From: Rickettsia typhi
Lineage (GTDB): Bacteria; Pseudomonadota; Alphaproteobacteria; Rickettsiales; UBA1997
DNA length: 5,776 nucleotides
Assembly: GCA_945906835.1 (NCBI GenBank)
Contig: CAMDRL010000091.1
Span: 1 to 5,776, forward strand
Direction of reading: 5' to 3'
Part shown: positions 1 to 5,776 of the stretch, in pieces
Numbering within the stretch: the first letter of the stretch is position 1
Layout: each line of letters begins with the position of its first letter
Program-made: the position numbers and the translations under genes
Notes under the pieces: model-generated
What the model saw: only the letters and a program-made list of their open reading frames with translations
Database searches by the model: none
Told to the model about the DNA's origin: nothing

Positions 1-269
1 AAACTAAATTTTGCACCATGAGAATCTTGTTCTTTTGTAACGCCAGAAGAGCTGTAAGAGAATTTCAAATCATCATTTTTAACAATATATTGCTCGTTTT
101 TTGTATTAAAATCGATGTTGATTGGCGATTGGTTATAGCCGATTTTGCAGAATTTATATTCTTCTTTTAAACTGCTCCAATATTGTGGCGCGGTGTTTCC
201 TTGATAGCTCCAGTCTTTTGCGCAAGATGGTAGAAAAAGTAGGATTAATATTGTGGAAATTAGTTTCAT
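1..269 (-). CDS. Alpha-class carbonic anhydrase, lipoprotein form (3' end beyond the window)
   Basis: The 89 visible codons start at ATG 267-269 and run off the left edge. Residues 1-15 form a short hydrophobic signal (MKLISTILILLFLPS) ending in a lipobox L-P-S-C, so Cys16 is the probable lipidated residue. The next residues are Ala-Lys-Asp, not an inner-membrane retention Asp at +2, so an outer-membrane, periplasm-facing location is likely. The mature part carries the alpha-carbonic anhydrase N-terminal signature: W20-S-Y22-Q-G24, then P28-Q-Y-W31, then C41-K-I-G-Y-N-Q-S-P-I-N, then LKFSY (68-72). Cys41 is at the position that forms a disulfide in bacterial members. The family interconverts CO2 and bicarbonate with a zinc ion held by three histidines; these lie past the edge, so activity cannot be judged. 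There is no clear Shine-Dalgarno sequence, only an A-rich stretch. The gene lies downstream of trmFO across a large palindrome, so shared transcription is uncertain. Family call is confident. Confidence 0.88.
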   Translation of the reverse strand, partial: MKLISTILILLFLPSCAKDWSYQGNTAPQYWSSLKEEYKFCKIGYNQSPINIDFNTKNEQYIVKNDDLKFSYSSSGVTKEQDSHGAKFS

Positions 270-318
270 AAGTTTTTTTAAAGTATCAGTATTAGTTTGT
301 TTTATCTACCGCCCCTAA

Positions 319-339
319 CCCCTCCTTATCAAGGAGGGG
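319..339. repeat. Inner hairpin of left palindrome arm
   Basis: CCCCTCCTT (319-327), loop ATC (328-330) and AAGGAGGGG (331-339) form a perfect 9-bp stem with a 3-base loop. This is one of two copies in the large palindrome and the probable repeat unit. The same CCTCCTT/AAGGAGG core recurs at 1858-1876. Confidence 0.9.
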
Positions 340-368
340 AGCCACTCCAAGTTCGTTGTTCAAGCATT

Positions 369-389
369 CCCCTCCTTGATAAGGAGGGG
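369..389. repeat. Inner hairpin of right palindrome arm
   Basis: CCCCTCCTT (369-377), loop GAT (378-380) and AAGGAGGGG (381-389) form the inverted second copy of the hairpin at 319-339. Two such units in opposite orientation, separated by a short spacer, is the arrangement seen in paired REP elements (BIME-like). That comparison is by architecture only. Confidence 0.9.
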
Positions 390-415
390 TTAGGGGCGAT
401 AGATAAAACACACTC

Positions 416-1801
416 CTAATTATTTTCAGCAATCCATTTTTCCAAATCCACCAAAGCCCTTTTTGAATAAGTAGCCTTTCTCTCATCCTTTCTCACCTTA
501 TCAGTAAAATCTTCAAACAAACCAAAATTAACATTCATTGGCTGAAATAATTGCTTTGAATCATCAACATTATAACCAATTGTAATATGATTTAAAAGCG
601 CACCAATTGAAGTTGTAGCTTTTGGTTTAGTAAACTCTTTTCCAAAAATTTCATCTGCACAAAAAATTCCCGCCAGAAGACCCATAGAAGCAGATTCAAC
701 ATAACCTTCAACACCAGTAATCTGACCTGCAAAACGAATATTTGGAGAAGTTTTCAAACGCAAAGACTCATCCAATAATTTTGGACTATTTAAAAAAGTA
801 TTACGATGAATTCCACCAAATCTTGCAAATTCAGCATTTTCCAATCCCGGAATTTTTTTAAAAATTCGTGCTTGTTCAGCGTATTTTAATTTAGTTTGAA
901 AACCCACAATATTGTAAAGTGTATCCAATTTATTATCTTGGCGCAATTGCACCACAGCGTAAGGTTTACCCGCCCTATTTTTAGAAAAATCAGCCTCGCC
1001 ATTTTCATTTGGAATATGTGGATTTGTAAGACCAACTGGCTTCATGGGTCCAAAGCGCAATGTTTCCAAGCCTCTGTCCGCCATCACTTCAATTGGCAAA
1101 CAGCCATCAAAATAAGGAGTATCTTTTTCCCATTCTTTAAATTCAGTTTTTTCACCCGTCAAAAGATCATTCACAAATTCTTGATATTGCTCTTTGTTAA
1201 GTGGGCAATTCACATAATCTTTACCATTTCCCTCTGGCCCAACTTTATCGTATCTGGATTGCATCCAAGCCATATCAAAATTAATTGATTCTTTAAAAAC
1301 AATCGGCGCAATCGCATCAAAAAAAGCTAAATTTTCTTGTTTGGTATGCTTGATTATTGATTGACTAAGAGAGTCAGAAGTTAAAGGCCCAGTGGCAATA
1401 ATCCAATGCTGACAATCATTTACAGGAAGTTCAGAAATTTCATTACGAGAAATTTTTACCTTGCCAGTTTTCGCCAATTCATTTTCAACAAATTTAGAAA
1501 GGCCTTCGCGGTCCACCGCCAAAGCCGAACCAGCTGGCAATTTATTAGCATCTGCCGCGTATATTATTAGAGAATTTAAGCGACGCATTTCTTCGTGAAG
1601 TAAACCAATTGCGGTTGTTACATCGTCGCTACGAAATGAGTTAGAACAAACTAATTCTGCTAAATTAGAAGTTTGATGAGCGAAGGTTCCTTTGCCCTCT
1701 TTTCTCATTTCAAAAATCTCTACTTCAAATCCTCTTTGCGCCAATTGCCACGCTGCTTCACATCCAGCAAGGCCGCCGCCTATTATGTTTATTTTTGTCA
1801 T
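416..1801 (-). CDS. trmFO: TrmFO, folate-dependent tRNA (uracil-54-C5)-methyltransferase
   Basis: This enzyme makes 5-methyluridine at position 54 of the tRNA T-loop, using methylenetetrahydrofolate as carbon donor and reduced FAD. It is cytoplasmic and distinct from the SAM-dependent TrmA. The 461 residues fit the family's usual size. An N-terminal FAD-binding Rossmann motif G8-G-G-L-A-G-C-E-A-A leads into the hallmark [11 protein letters not shown] (48-58); Cys52 corresponds to the conserved Cys53 of the Bacillus subtilis enzyme. The second functional cysteine is Cys234 in YFDGCLPIE (230-238). Other family blocks are [13 protein letters not shown] (88-100), [10 protein letters not shown] (249-258), [14 protein letters not shown] (327-340) and the C-terminal FAD segment [14 protein letters not shown] (357-370). 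All key residues are present, so the gene looks intact. ATG 1799-1801 is the only plausible start: upstream in frame there is no ATG, GTG or TTG before the stop at 1841-1843. No Shine-Dalgarno sequence precedes it. The stop is TAG at 416-418. Confidence 0.97.
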   Translation of the reverse strand: MTKINIIGGGLAGCEAAWQLAQRGFEVEIFEMRKEGKGTFAHQTSNLAELVCSNSFRSDDVTTAIGLLHEEMRRLNSLIIYAADANKLPAGSALAVDREGLSKFVENELAKTGKVKISRNEISELPVNDCQHWIIATGPLTSDSLSQSIIKHTKQENLAFFDAIAPIVFKESINFDMAWMQSRYDKVGPEGNGKDYVNCPLNKEQYQEFVNDLLTGEKTEFKEWEKDTPYFDGCLPIEVMADRGLETLRFGPMKPVGLTNPHIPNENGEADFSKNRAGKPYAVVQLRQDNKLDTLYNIVGFQTKLKYAEQARIFKKIPGLENAEFARFGGIHRNTFLNSPKLLDESLRLKTSPNIRFAGQITGVEGYVESASMGLLAGIFCADEIFGKEFTKPKATTSIGALLNHITIGYNVDDSKQLFQPMNVNFGLFEDFTDKVRKDERKATYSKRALVDLEKWIAENN

Positions 1802-1811
1802 TTTTAATTTG

Positions 1812-1839
1812 ATTTTACTAGATTTGGTAAATCCTTCAA
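1812..1839 (-). promoter_or_regulatory. Candidate sigma-70 promoter of trmFO
   Basis: On the minus strand, TTGAAG (1834-1839, 4 of 6 to TTGACA) is followed after 16 bases by TAAAAT (1812-1817, 5 of 6 to TATAAT). Only ten bases separate the -10 box from the trmFO ATG, so transcription starting about seven bases downstream would give a nearly leaderless mRNA, consistent with the missing Shine-Dalgarno. In AT-rich DNA such matches arise by chance, so this is tentative. Confidence 0.4.
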
Positions 1840-1857
1840 CCTAACTTCGCTTGGTCA

Positions 1858-1876
1858 CCTCCTTTTGCAAAGGAGG
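1858..1876. repeat. Short CCTCCTTT/AAAGGAGG hairpin between asmA-like gene and trmFO
   Basis: CCTCCTTT (1858-1865), loop TGC (1866-1868) and AAAGGAGG (1869-1876) form a perfect 8-bp stem with a 3-base loop. It has the same layout and core as the two hairpins at 319-339 and 369-389. It begins 11 bases after the stop of the AsmA-like gene. On the plus strand it is followed by CTTTTT, so as an intrinsic terminator it would face against the genes. On the minus strand no T-run follows, so it is a poor terminator for the upstream gene, though it may stabilise its 3' end. Confidence 0.75.
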
Positions 1877-1887
1877 CTTTTTAACAG

Positions 1888-4827
1888 CTACTCAAACAAA
1901 CTTCTAATCGTAGTTGGTACAAAAGCAGAAACTTTATTAGTTTCAAATATAGCTTCTTTATCACCTTTTTTCTTCACATATTCATAACGAATTCCAAATA
2001 TTCCACCGCCCTCACCACCAGTTAACAAGCCACTTACCACATTTCCTAAAATTGGAATTTTGCCAATACCAAAAAGATTGTTAATAATAAATCCTGGCAC
2101 AATCATGCCTCTAATCTGATAGCTATTATCTTGCAAATTAATCACACCTTGAGCCGTAATACCAATTTTGTAGTTATTTGCCACCAAAGATCGCAAATTT
2201 AAAATACTGTCTTGTAAATCAAATTCCACTTTTAATGAATCAAAAATAATTTTTTCGCTGGAAAAGATTTTATCTCTTATTGAAGAAAATAGCGTATCAT
2301 TAGAAAGTTTTTTTACTGCTGCATTTTCAAAAATTGTAATACTGCCATCAATTAAAATCTCACCCGCTAATACTTGTTTTCCACCAACTACTTTATTGGT
2401 TAATTTAACCTTGGCATCACCATCTAAAATTGTATCAGAGATTTCAAAAGCTTCTGCTAAATACCCAATATCGCTGATTCTGCCATTAATTTCCGAAAAA
2501 TCTTCCGTCGGTTTTTTACTAATTTGTAAAGCAATTATTTCATTTTTATTATAGCTTCCATTAAGATTTCCGCTGTAACAAAACTTGCCAGAACATCCCA
2601 GATAAAGAAATAAATTCTTAATCGATTTATTTTTCGCAAGAAGTACATTAGCCACAGAAATTTGTAATTCTGTTTTATTAACTTTCTTTCCCGAGGCAGG
2701 TGCGGCAAAAAATTTATTCTCAATGAACGGCGCTAAATTAAAGACTTTTCCTTTTAAAGAAATTTTTTCACTTAAAGATTTTTTATTAAAAGAATAAAAA
2801 AATGAATAATCATTTTTACCAAAACCATTATTTTTTAAATTGAATGATGAAGGTAGGAATGGAGATATTTCAGCACTAAAACTACCAGAAATTTTAGAAG
2901 TTTTATTGCGCTCTTTTTTCCATAAAGAAATATTTTTAAATAAAATTTTCTTAGCCTCTGCAAAAGAAATTATAAAATCCAATCCACCTTCAACCGCAGA
3001 TTCTTTTAAAATATCAAAATCTTTATGATAAAATTTTGCATTAGTAAGATTAAGAGCTGTAACAAAATCATTACTGCCAACAACTTTCTTGGTAATAACA
3101 TTTACCGCCCCTTCAACATAGTTATTTTTCAAATTGGTGATTACAGAACTCACCTCAATATAAGAATCTTTTAGAGTTATTTTATCAGCTAAAGGAATAC
3201 GAATATCAAAATTATTTTGTGAATTTCCATTAAGATATTTTTCAACTTGAGAGGTAAAATCCTTATTATTATCGGCATGTTTTAAGGAGTCTGAAGCTTT
3301 GCCCTGAGACTTTCCAAGTATATTTAATATATTGGTCTTAGCATAAAAATCAGCAATTGAAACTTGCGCTTCCGAAATTTTACTGCCCAAAACATGGCCA
3401 CTAGAAATTACAATTTTCATATCCTTTTTACTAAAATTCGCCACACCTTCTAAATTAGTAATTTCTGGAAAACTATCGCTATAATTTAGATTGAGGCCTT
3501 CAAACACCACTTTAGATTCAATATTTTCAAGAACCTGCTTTTCAGCACTTTTTTTAAGAGTGAATTTAGCATAAGCATCTTTAATCGTACCACCCTTTAT
3601 ATGATTTATAACCCAAGCTCTAACCCCTCCTTCGTTAAGATGTTTTGGCCAAAATTTTTCCAATTCATCATTAGCAACATTTTGTAATTTTATATCAAAA
3701 TTAGATTGAATATTTTGTGGATCTTTTAGATCAGAAATTGACATCGCCATCTTCAAATGAGCTACACTTTGGACGCTGGGGAAATCAGCTTTTATTTCAG
3801 AAATACTTAAAATTCCCAAATCCTCATGATATTCTCCATTCATAATAAGATTAGAAAAATCCATTCTTTGATTAAAATATTCTGGAAAATCAAAACTTCC
3901 TTTCGCTGATTGAGTTTTAAAAATAAAATTACCTAAACTCTTACCATCAAAAACAAAAGAAGCGACGACATTAAAAGATGAATTAATTTGCTCTAAATTC
4001 TGTAATTTGGGGTGCAGATTGGTAATTGATTTAGCTTCAAAATTATCTAATATTAGACCGCATTTTAAAGAATTATCATCTTCCAACTGGCAGTTAGTAT
4101 TGAACTTCACATCTGGCTTCGCTCTATCAAAACTCAACTGATTAACCGTATCAATATTCAAAATTCCCCTTTTAAAACGCGATTTAATTTGCGCTCTTTT
4201 AATCAGAATTGAAGTATCGATATGTTTTCCTTTAATCAAAAATTCAGCATTTTCAATTTCAAGATTTTTGATAGGAATTTTTTGCGCCCTAATAGCAGAA
4301 ATGATACTTAGAAATAAGCTTTTTTTATCAGATTCTGTGGCAATTTCAATGACCTCTAAAGAAGAATCATCTGATAATTCTTGCAAGCTATTAATAACAA
4401 TTCTTGGATCAATAATTTTGACTTTATTGGGAATGATTTTGAACAATAAAAGATTAAGCAAAGATATCTCGCTTTCTAATCTTGGAATAAGAAATTCCTG
4501 TTTTTCTTGATCTTTAGAAGTGGCATAAAAAACCCTCAACTCATCAACGCTGATCTTTAAGGTTCCGTAGCGAGTAAAACTCAGATAGCTTTCTTTGATG
4601 CTAGCCTTTTTATCAACATTATCTTCGAGATAACTTTGAATTCTTTGGGTAACAAATTGAAATGATTTTGGTGAGGTGGAAACCAAAACCAAAAAATAGA
4701 AAAGAGTTACGAAGGATACTAAAAAAATGAAGAAGCTAAACTTATAAAATATACCAATCTTTTTTTTTATCTTATTAGCCTGAAGATGTGAAATATATTT
4801 TAAGTGATGCTTTCTTTTTTTTGACAT
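1888..4827 (-). CDS. AsmA/YhdP-like membrane-anchored protein (DUF3971 and AsmA-like C-terminal domains)
   Basis: A 979-residue protein. A basic cytoplasmic N-terminus (MSKKRKHH, KKK at 21-23) precedes one hydrophobic segment at about residues 28-50, anchoring it in the inner membrane with the long remainder in the periplasm. The middle contains FWPKHLNEGGVRAWVINHI (392-410), resembling the 'WP..L....R.WV..N' block of DUF3971. The C-terminus has PGFIINNLFGIGKIPILG (911-928), then LLTGGEGGGIFGIRYEY (934-950), and ends near VSAFVPTTIRSLFE. This is the ending characteristic of alphaproteobacterial AsmA-C/YhdP-type proteins. Known relatives (YhdP, TamB, YdbH in Escherichia coli) are long beta-rich grooves implicated in phospholipid passage from inner to outer membrane; that role here is inferred from family. 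Much of the body is low-identity alternating beta-type sequence. ATG 4825-4827 lies six bases after the upstream stop, with a weak AAGG about 12 bases before it; co-transcription with the receiver gene is likely. The stop is TAG at 1888-1890. No frameshift was seen. Confidence 0.88.
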   Translation of the reverse strand: MSKKRKHHLKYISHLQANKIKKKIGIFYKFSFFIFLVSFVTLFYFLVLVSTSPKSFQFVTQRIQSYLEDNVDKKASIKESYLSFTRYGTLKISVDELRVFYATSKDQEKQEFLIPRLESEISLLNLLLFKIIPNKVKIIDPRIVINSLQELSDDSSLEVIEIATESDKKSLFLSIISAIRAQKIPIKNLEIENAEFLIKGKHIDTSILIKRAQIKSRFKRGILNIDTVNQLSFDRAKPDVKFNTNCQLEDDNSLKCGLILDNFEAKSITNLHPKLQNLEQINSSFNVVASFVFDGKSLGNFIFKTQSAKGSFDFPEYFNQRMDFSNLIMNGEYHEDLGILSISEIKADFPSVQSVAHLKMAMSISDLKDPQNIQSNFDIKLQNVANDELEKFWPKHLNEGGVRAWVINHIKGGTIKDAYAKFTLKKSAEKQVLENIESKVVFEGLNLNYSDSFPEITNLEGVANFSKKDMKIVISSGHVLGSKISEAQVSIADFYAKTNILNILGKSQGKASDSLKHADNNKDFTSQVEKYLNGNSQNNFDIRIPLADKITLKDSYIEVSSVITNLKNNYVEGAVNVITKKVVGSNDFVTALNLTNAKFYHKDFDILKESAVEGGLDFIISFAEAKKILFKNISLWKKERNKTSKISGSFSAEISPFLPSSFNLKNNGFGKNDYSFFYSFNKKSLSEKISLKGKVFNLAPFIENKFFAAPASGKKVNKTELQISVANVLLAKNKSIKNLFLYLGCSGKFCYSGNLNGSYNKNEIIALQISKKPTEDFSEINGRISDIGYLAEAFEISDTILDGDAKVKLTNKVVGGKQVLAGEILIDGSITIFENAAVKKLSNDTLFSSIRDKIFSSEKIIFDSLKVEFDLQDSILNLRSLVANNYKIGITAQGVINLQDNSYQIRGMIVPGFIINNLFGIGKIPILGNVVSGLLTGGEGGGIFGIRYEYVKKKGDKEAIFETNKVSAFVPTTIRSLFE

Positions 4828-4833
4828 AAAGCT

Positions 4834-5776
4834 TTACTGCCTTGCAATCAAACGGAAAGAAGGTATGAATAAAACAGCACTTTTTTCTTTTCCTTCAGAA
4901 GTTTCAAATAAGCAACTTTGTTTATCTAAAATCTTTTTTATCTGATCTGAATCAAGAGCTGTATTAACATCAGAAATATTTGAATTTAGATAAAAAATTA
5001 TCGCCATTTGATCAAAATGATCGATCATGATAGAAATATTAATGCTAGAATCTGGATCAGCCTTAAATAAACCCGATAAAACTTTTCTTAAAGCATCATA
5101 CAAAACTGACTTATCAATTTTTACTCTTTGTAATAATTCGCTTTCAAAAGGATGTTCAAATTTTACCCTGCTTTTAAACTTATCGCTCAGAGTTGCAATA
5201 AAGCCGTCCAAGAACTCAACAATATCTACAACTTCTTCATTCACATCAAGCTTATTATCAATAACAGTTTCATCTAAAGAATTAGTAATTGAACTTTTTA
5301 GCTTTAAAGCATTGATATAAATTTTATCAATATCTTCCATATAACGACGATGCGGTAAAGATCCATAAGGCTCTTCTTTCAAAATTTTAGAAACTTTTGT
5401 AATGATATCTAAATAAGAAAAAAGTTCACCTGGTAAAATTATTGAAACCTGATTTTTGATATTCTTGATGTTGCTATTATGAAAACTTTGCAACTTTATG
5501 GCATTGCTGGTTTTTTCTTTAATTTTTGCAATCATCAAATCAAAATCAATTGGTTTCACCAAATAATCATTTGCTGATAAATTAACACCTTTAACCACAT
5601 TATCTTTTTGACCCAAAGCAGTTAAAAATATAAAAGGTACAAGATTATTTTTTACATTTTTTCCTTCTCTTATCGCTTTTAATAAAGCATATCCATCAAC
5701 TTCTGGCATCATAATATCTGACACAACTAAATCTGGTTTATTTTGAATAAAAGAATCAAAACCAGCTCTGCCGTTT
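4834..5776 (-). CDS. Response-regulator receiver fused to degenerate histidine-kinase-like module (5' end beyond the window)
   Basis: 313 codons are visible; the frame is open to the right edge, where NGRAGFDSFIQNKPDLVV leads into the receiver core. The first few dozen residues, including the metal-binding acidic pair, are outside. The phosphoacceptor is the Asp in VSDIMMPEVDG (codon 5716-5718); the conserved Thr in FLTA and the Lys in LVKP (codon 5554-5556) are present, so the receiver looks functional. About 40 residues later, ILPGELFSYLDIITKVSKIL, followed by KEEPYGSLPHRRY, aligns with the HisKA domain of PleC/DivJ-type kinases (SHELRTPLNAII...), but Gly (codon 5428-5430) replaces the phosphoacceptor His. 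The next segment, VKIDKSVLYDALRKVLSGLF, resembles the ATPase N-box with both Asn residues replaced, and no DxGxG or GxGxG box follows. It is therefore a probable pseudokinase or dimerisation output without kinase activity. The GTG at 5722-5724 is inside the receiver and is not the start. The partner kinase and output are unknown. Confidence 0.85.
   Translation of the reverse strand, partial: NGRAGFDSFIQNKPDLVVSDIMMPEVDGYALLKAIREGKNVKNNLVPFIFLTALGQKDNVVKGVNLSANDYLVKPIDFDLMIAKIKEKTSNAIKLQSFHNSNIKNIKNQVSIILPGELFSYLDIITKVSKILKEEPYGSLPHRRYMEDIDKIYINALKLKSSITNSLDETVIDNKLDVNEEVVDIVEFLDGFIATLSDKFKSRVKFEHPFESELLQRVKIDKSVLYDALRKVLSGLFKADPDSSINISIMIDHFDQMAIIFYLNSNISDVNTALDSDQIKKILDKQSCLFETSEGKEKSAVLFIPSFRLIARQ

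Larger units (their letters stand above)
298..410. repeat. 113-bp nested inverted repeat (REP/MITE-like palindrome)
   Basis: Arm 298-340 is the reverse complement of arm 368-410 at 42 of 43 positions; the single mismatch is C309 opposite A399. The unpaired centre, 341-367, is 27 bases. Each arm contains its own perfect hairpin, with a 9-base CCCCTCCTT/AAGGAGGGG stem and a 3-base loop, so the element can fold as one long stem or as two short hairpins. It fills most of the 146 bases between the trmFO stop and the carbonic anhydrase start and begins five bases after the trmFO stop codon. No clear target-site duplication is visible. No T-run follows on the minus strand, so it is not a classic intrinsic terminator, although a stem this strong could slow polymerase, protect the trmFO 3' end or be cut by RNase III. 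It is much richer in G+C than its surroundings, which suggests a separate origin. Membership of a repeat family is inferred. Confidence 0.9.

Noticed and set aside
270..297. Promoter for the carbonic anhydrase gene
   Set aside because: Only poor -10-like matches (GATACT) were seen, with no convincing -35 partner outside the palindrome.
298..410. Intrinsic terminator for trmFO
   Set aside because: The stem is strong, but no U-run follows on the minus strand, so it does not meet the usual pattern. A role in 3'-end stability remains possible.
292..486. 64-codon minus-strand open frame overlapping the trmFO 3' end and the palindrome
   Set aside because: It is out of frame with trmFO, and its peptide (PLTPPYQGGE and similar) is simply the translated palindrome. 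There is no independent coding signal.
896..1288. 130-codon plus-strand open frame
   Set aside because: It lies entirely inside trmFO, antisense to its conserved blocks, and shows no recognisable domain.
2535..2723. Open frames inside the AsmA-like gene (also 2840-3028 and 4268-4510, plus strand)
   Set aside because: They are short, overlap a continuous 979-codon gene with recognisable domains, and have no family features of their own.
3620..3632. 13-base exact match to the palindrome arm (CTAACCCCTCCTT, also 315-327) inside the AsmA-like gene, considered as an inserted palindromic element like those in Rickettsia genes
   Set aside because: It lacks the inverted half and encodes part of the conserved DUF3971-like block (EGGVR), so no extra residues are inserted. 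Chance similarity is the simpler reading.
5027..5320. 97-codon plus-strand open frame
   Set aside because: It is antisense to the kinase-like region of the receiver gene, with low-complexity Ser/Leu composition and no domain.
5722..5724. GTG as the start of the receiver gene
   Set aside because: The frame stays open to the window edge, and the upstream residues (NGRAGFDSFIQNKPDLV) are the expected receiver sequence before the phosphoacceptor Asp.

Overview
The window is AT-rich, and every supported gene lies on the minus strand. It looks like a chromosomal piece of an AT-rich Alphaproteobacterium, possibly of the Rickettsiales/Holosporales type. That placement is an inference from three things: a folate-dependent TrmFO, a DUF3971/AsmA-C protein with the ending typical of alphaproteobacterial members, and a kinase-like domain that aligns with the PleC/DivJ-type HisKA family. 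No phage, plasmid, CRISPR, tRNA or rRNA signal is visible.

Reading in the direction of transcription (right to left), the first gene (4834-5776, start outside the window) encodes a receiver domain with its phosphorylation residues intact. It is fused to a histidine-kinase-like module that has lost the phosphoacceptor His, the N-box Asn residues and the glycine-rich ATP boxes. Six bases after its stop begins a 979-residue inner-membrane-anchored AsmA/YhdP-like protein (1888-4827), a family tied to lipid transport between the inner and outer membranes. The two are probably co-transcribed.

An 86-base gap follows. It holds a small CCTCCTTT/AAAGGAGG hairpin and a candidate promoter almost touching the ATG of trmFO (416-1801), which encodes the enzyme that makes 5-methyluridine-54 in tRNA. 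A 146-base gap after trmFO is almost filled by a 113-base near-perfect palindrome (298-410) whose two arms are themselves hairpins. Beyond it starts an alpha-class carbonic anhydrase with a lipoprotein signal (1-269), cut off by the window edge before its zinc-binding histidines.

The least ordinary items are the nested palindrome with its smaller relative at 1858-1876 (a possible REP/MITE-like family), and the receiver-pseudokinase fusion next to the lipid-transport-type gene. The remaining genes are conventional housekeeping or envelope functions.
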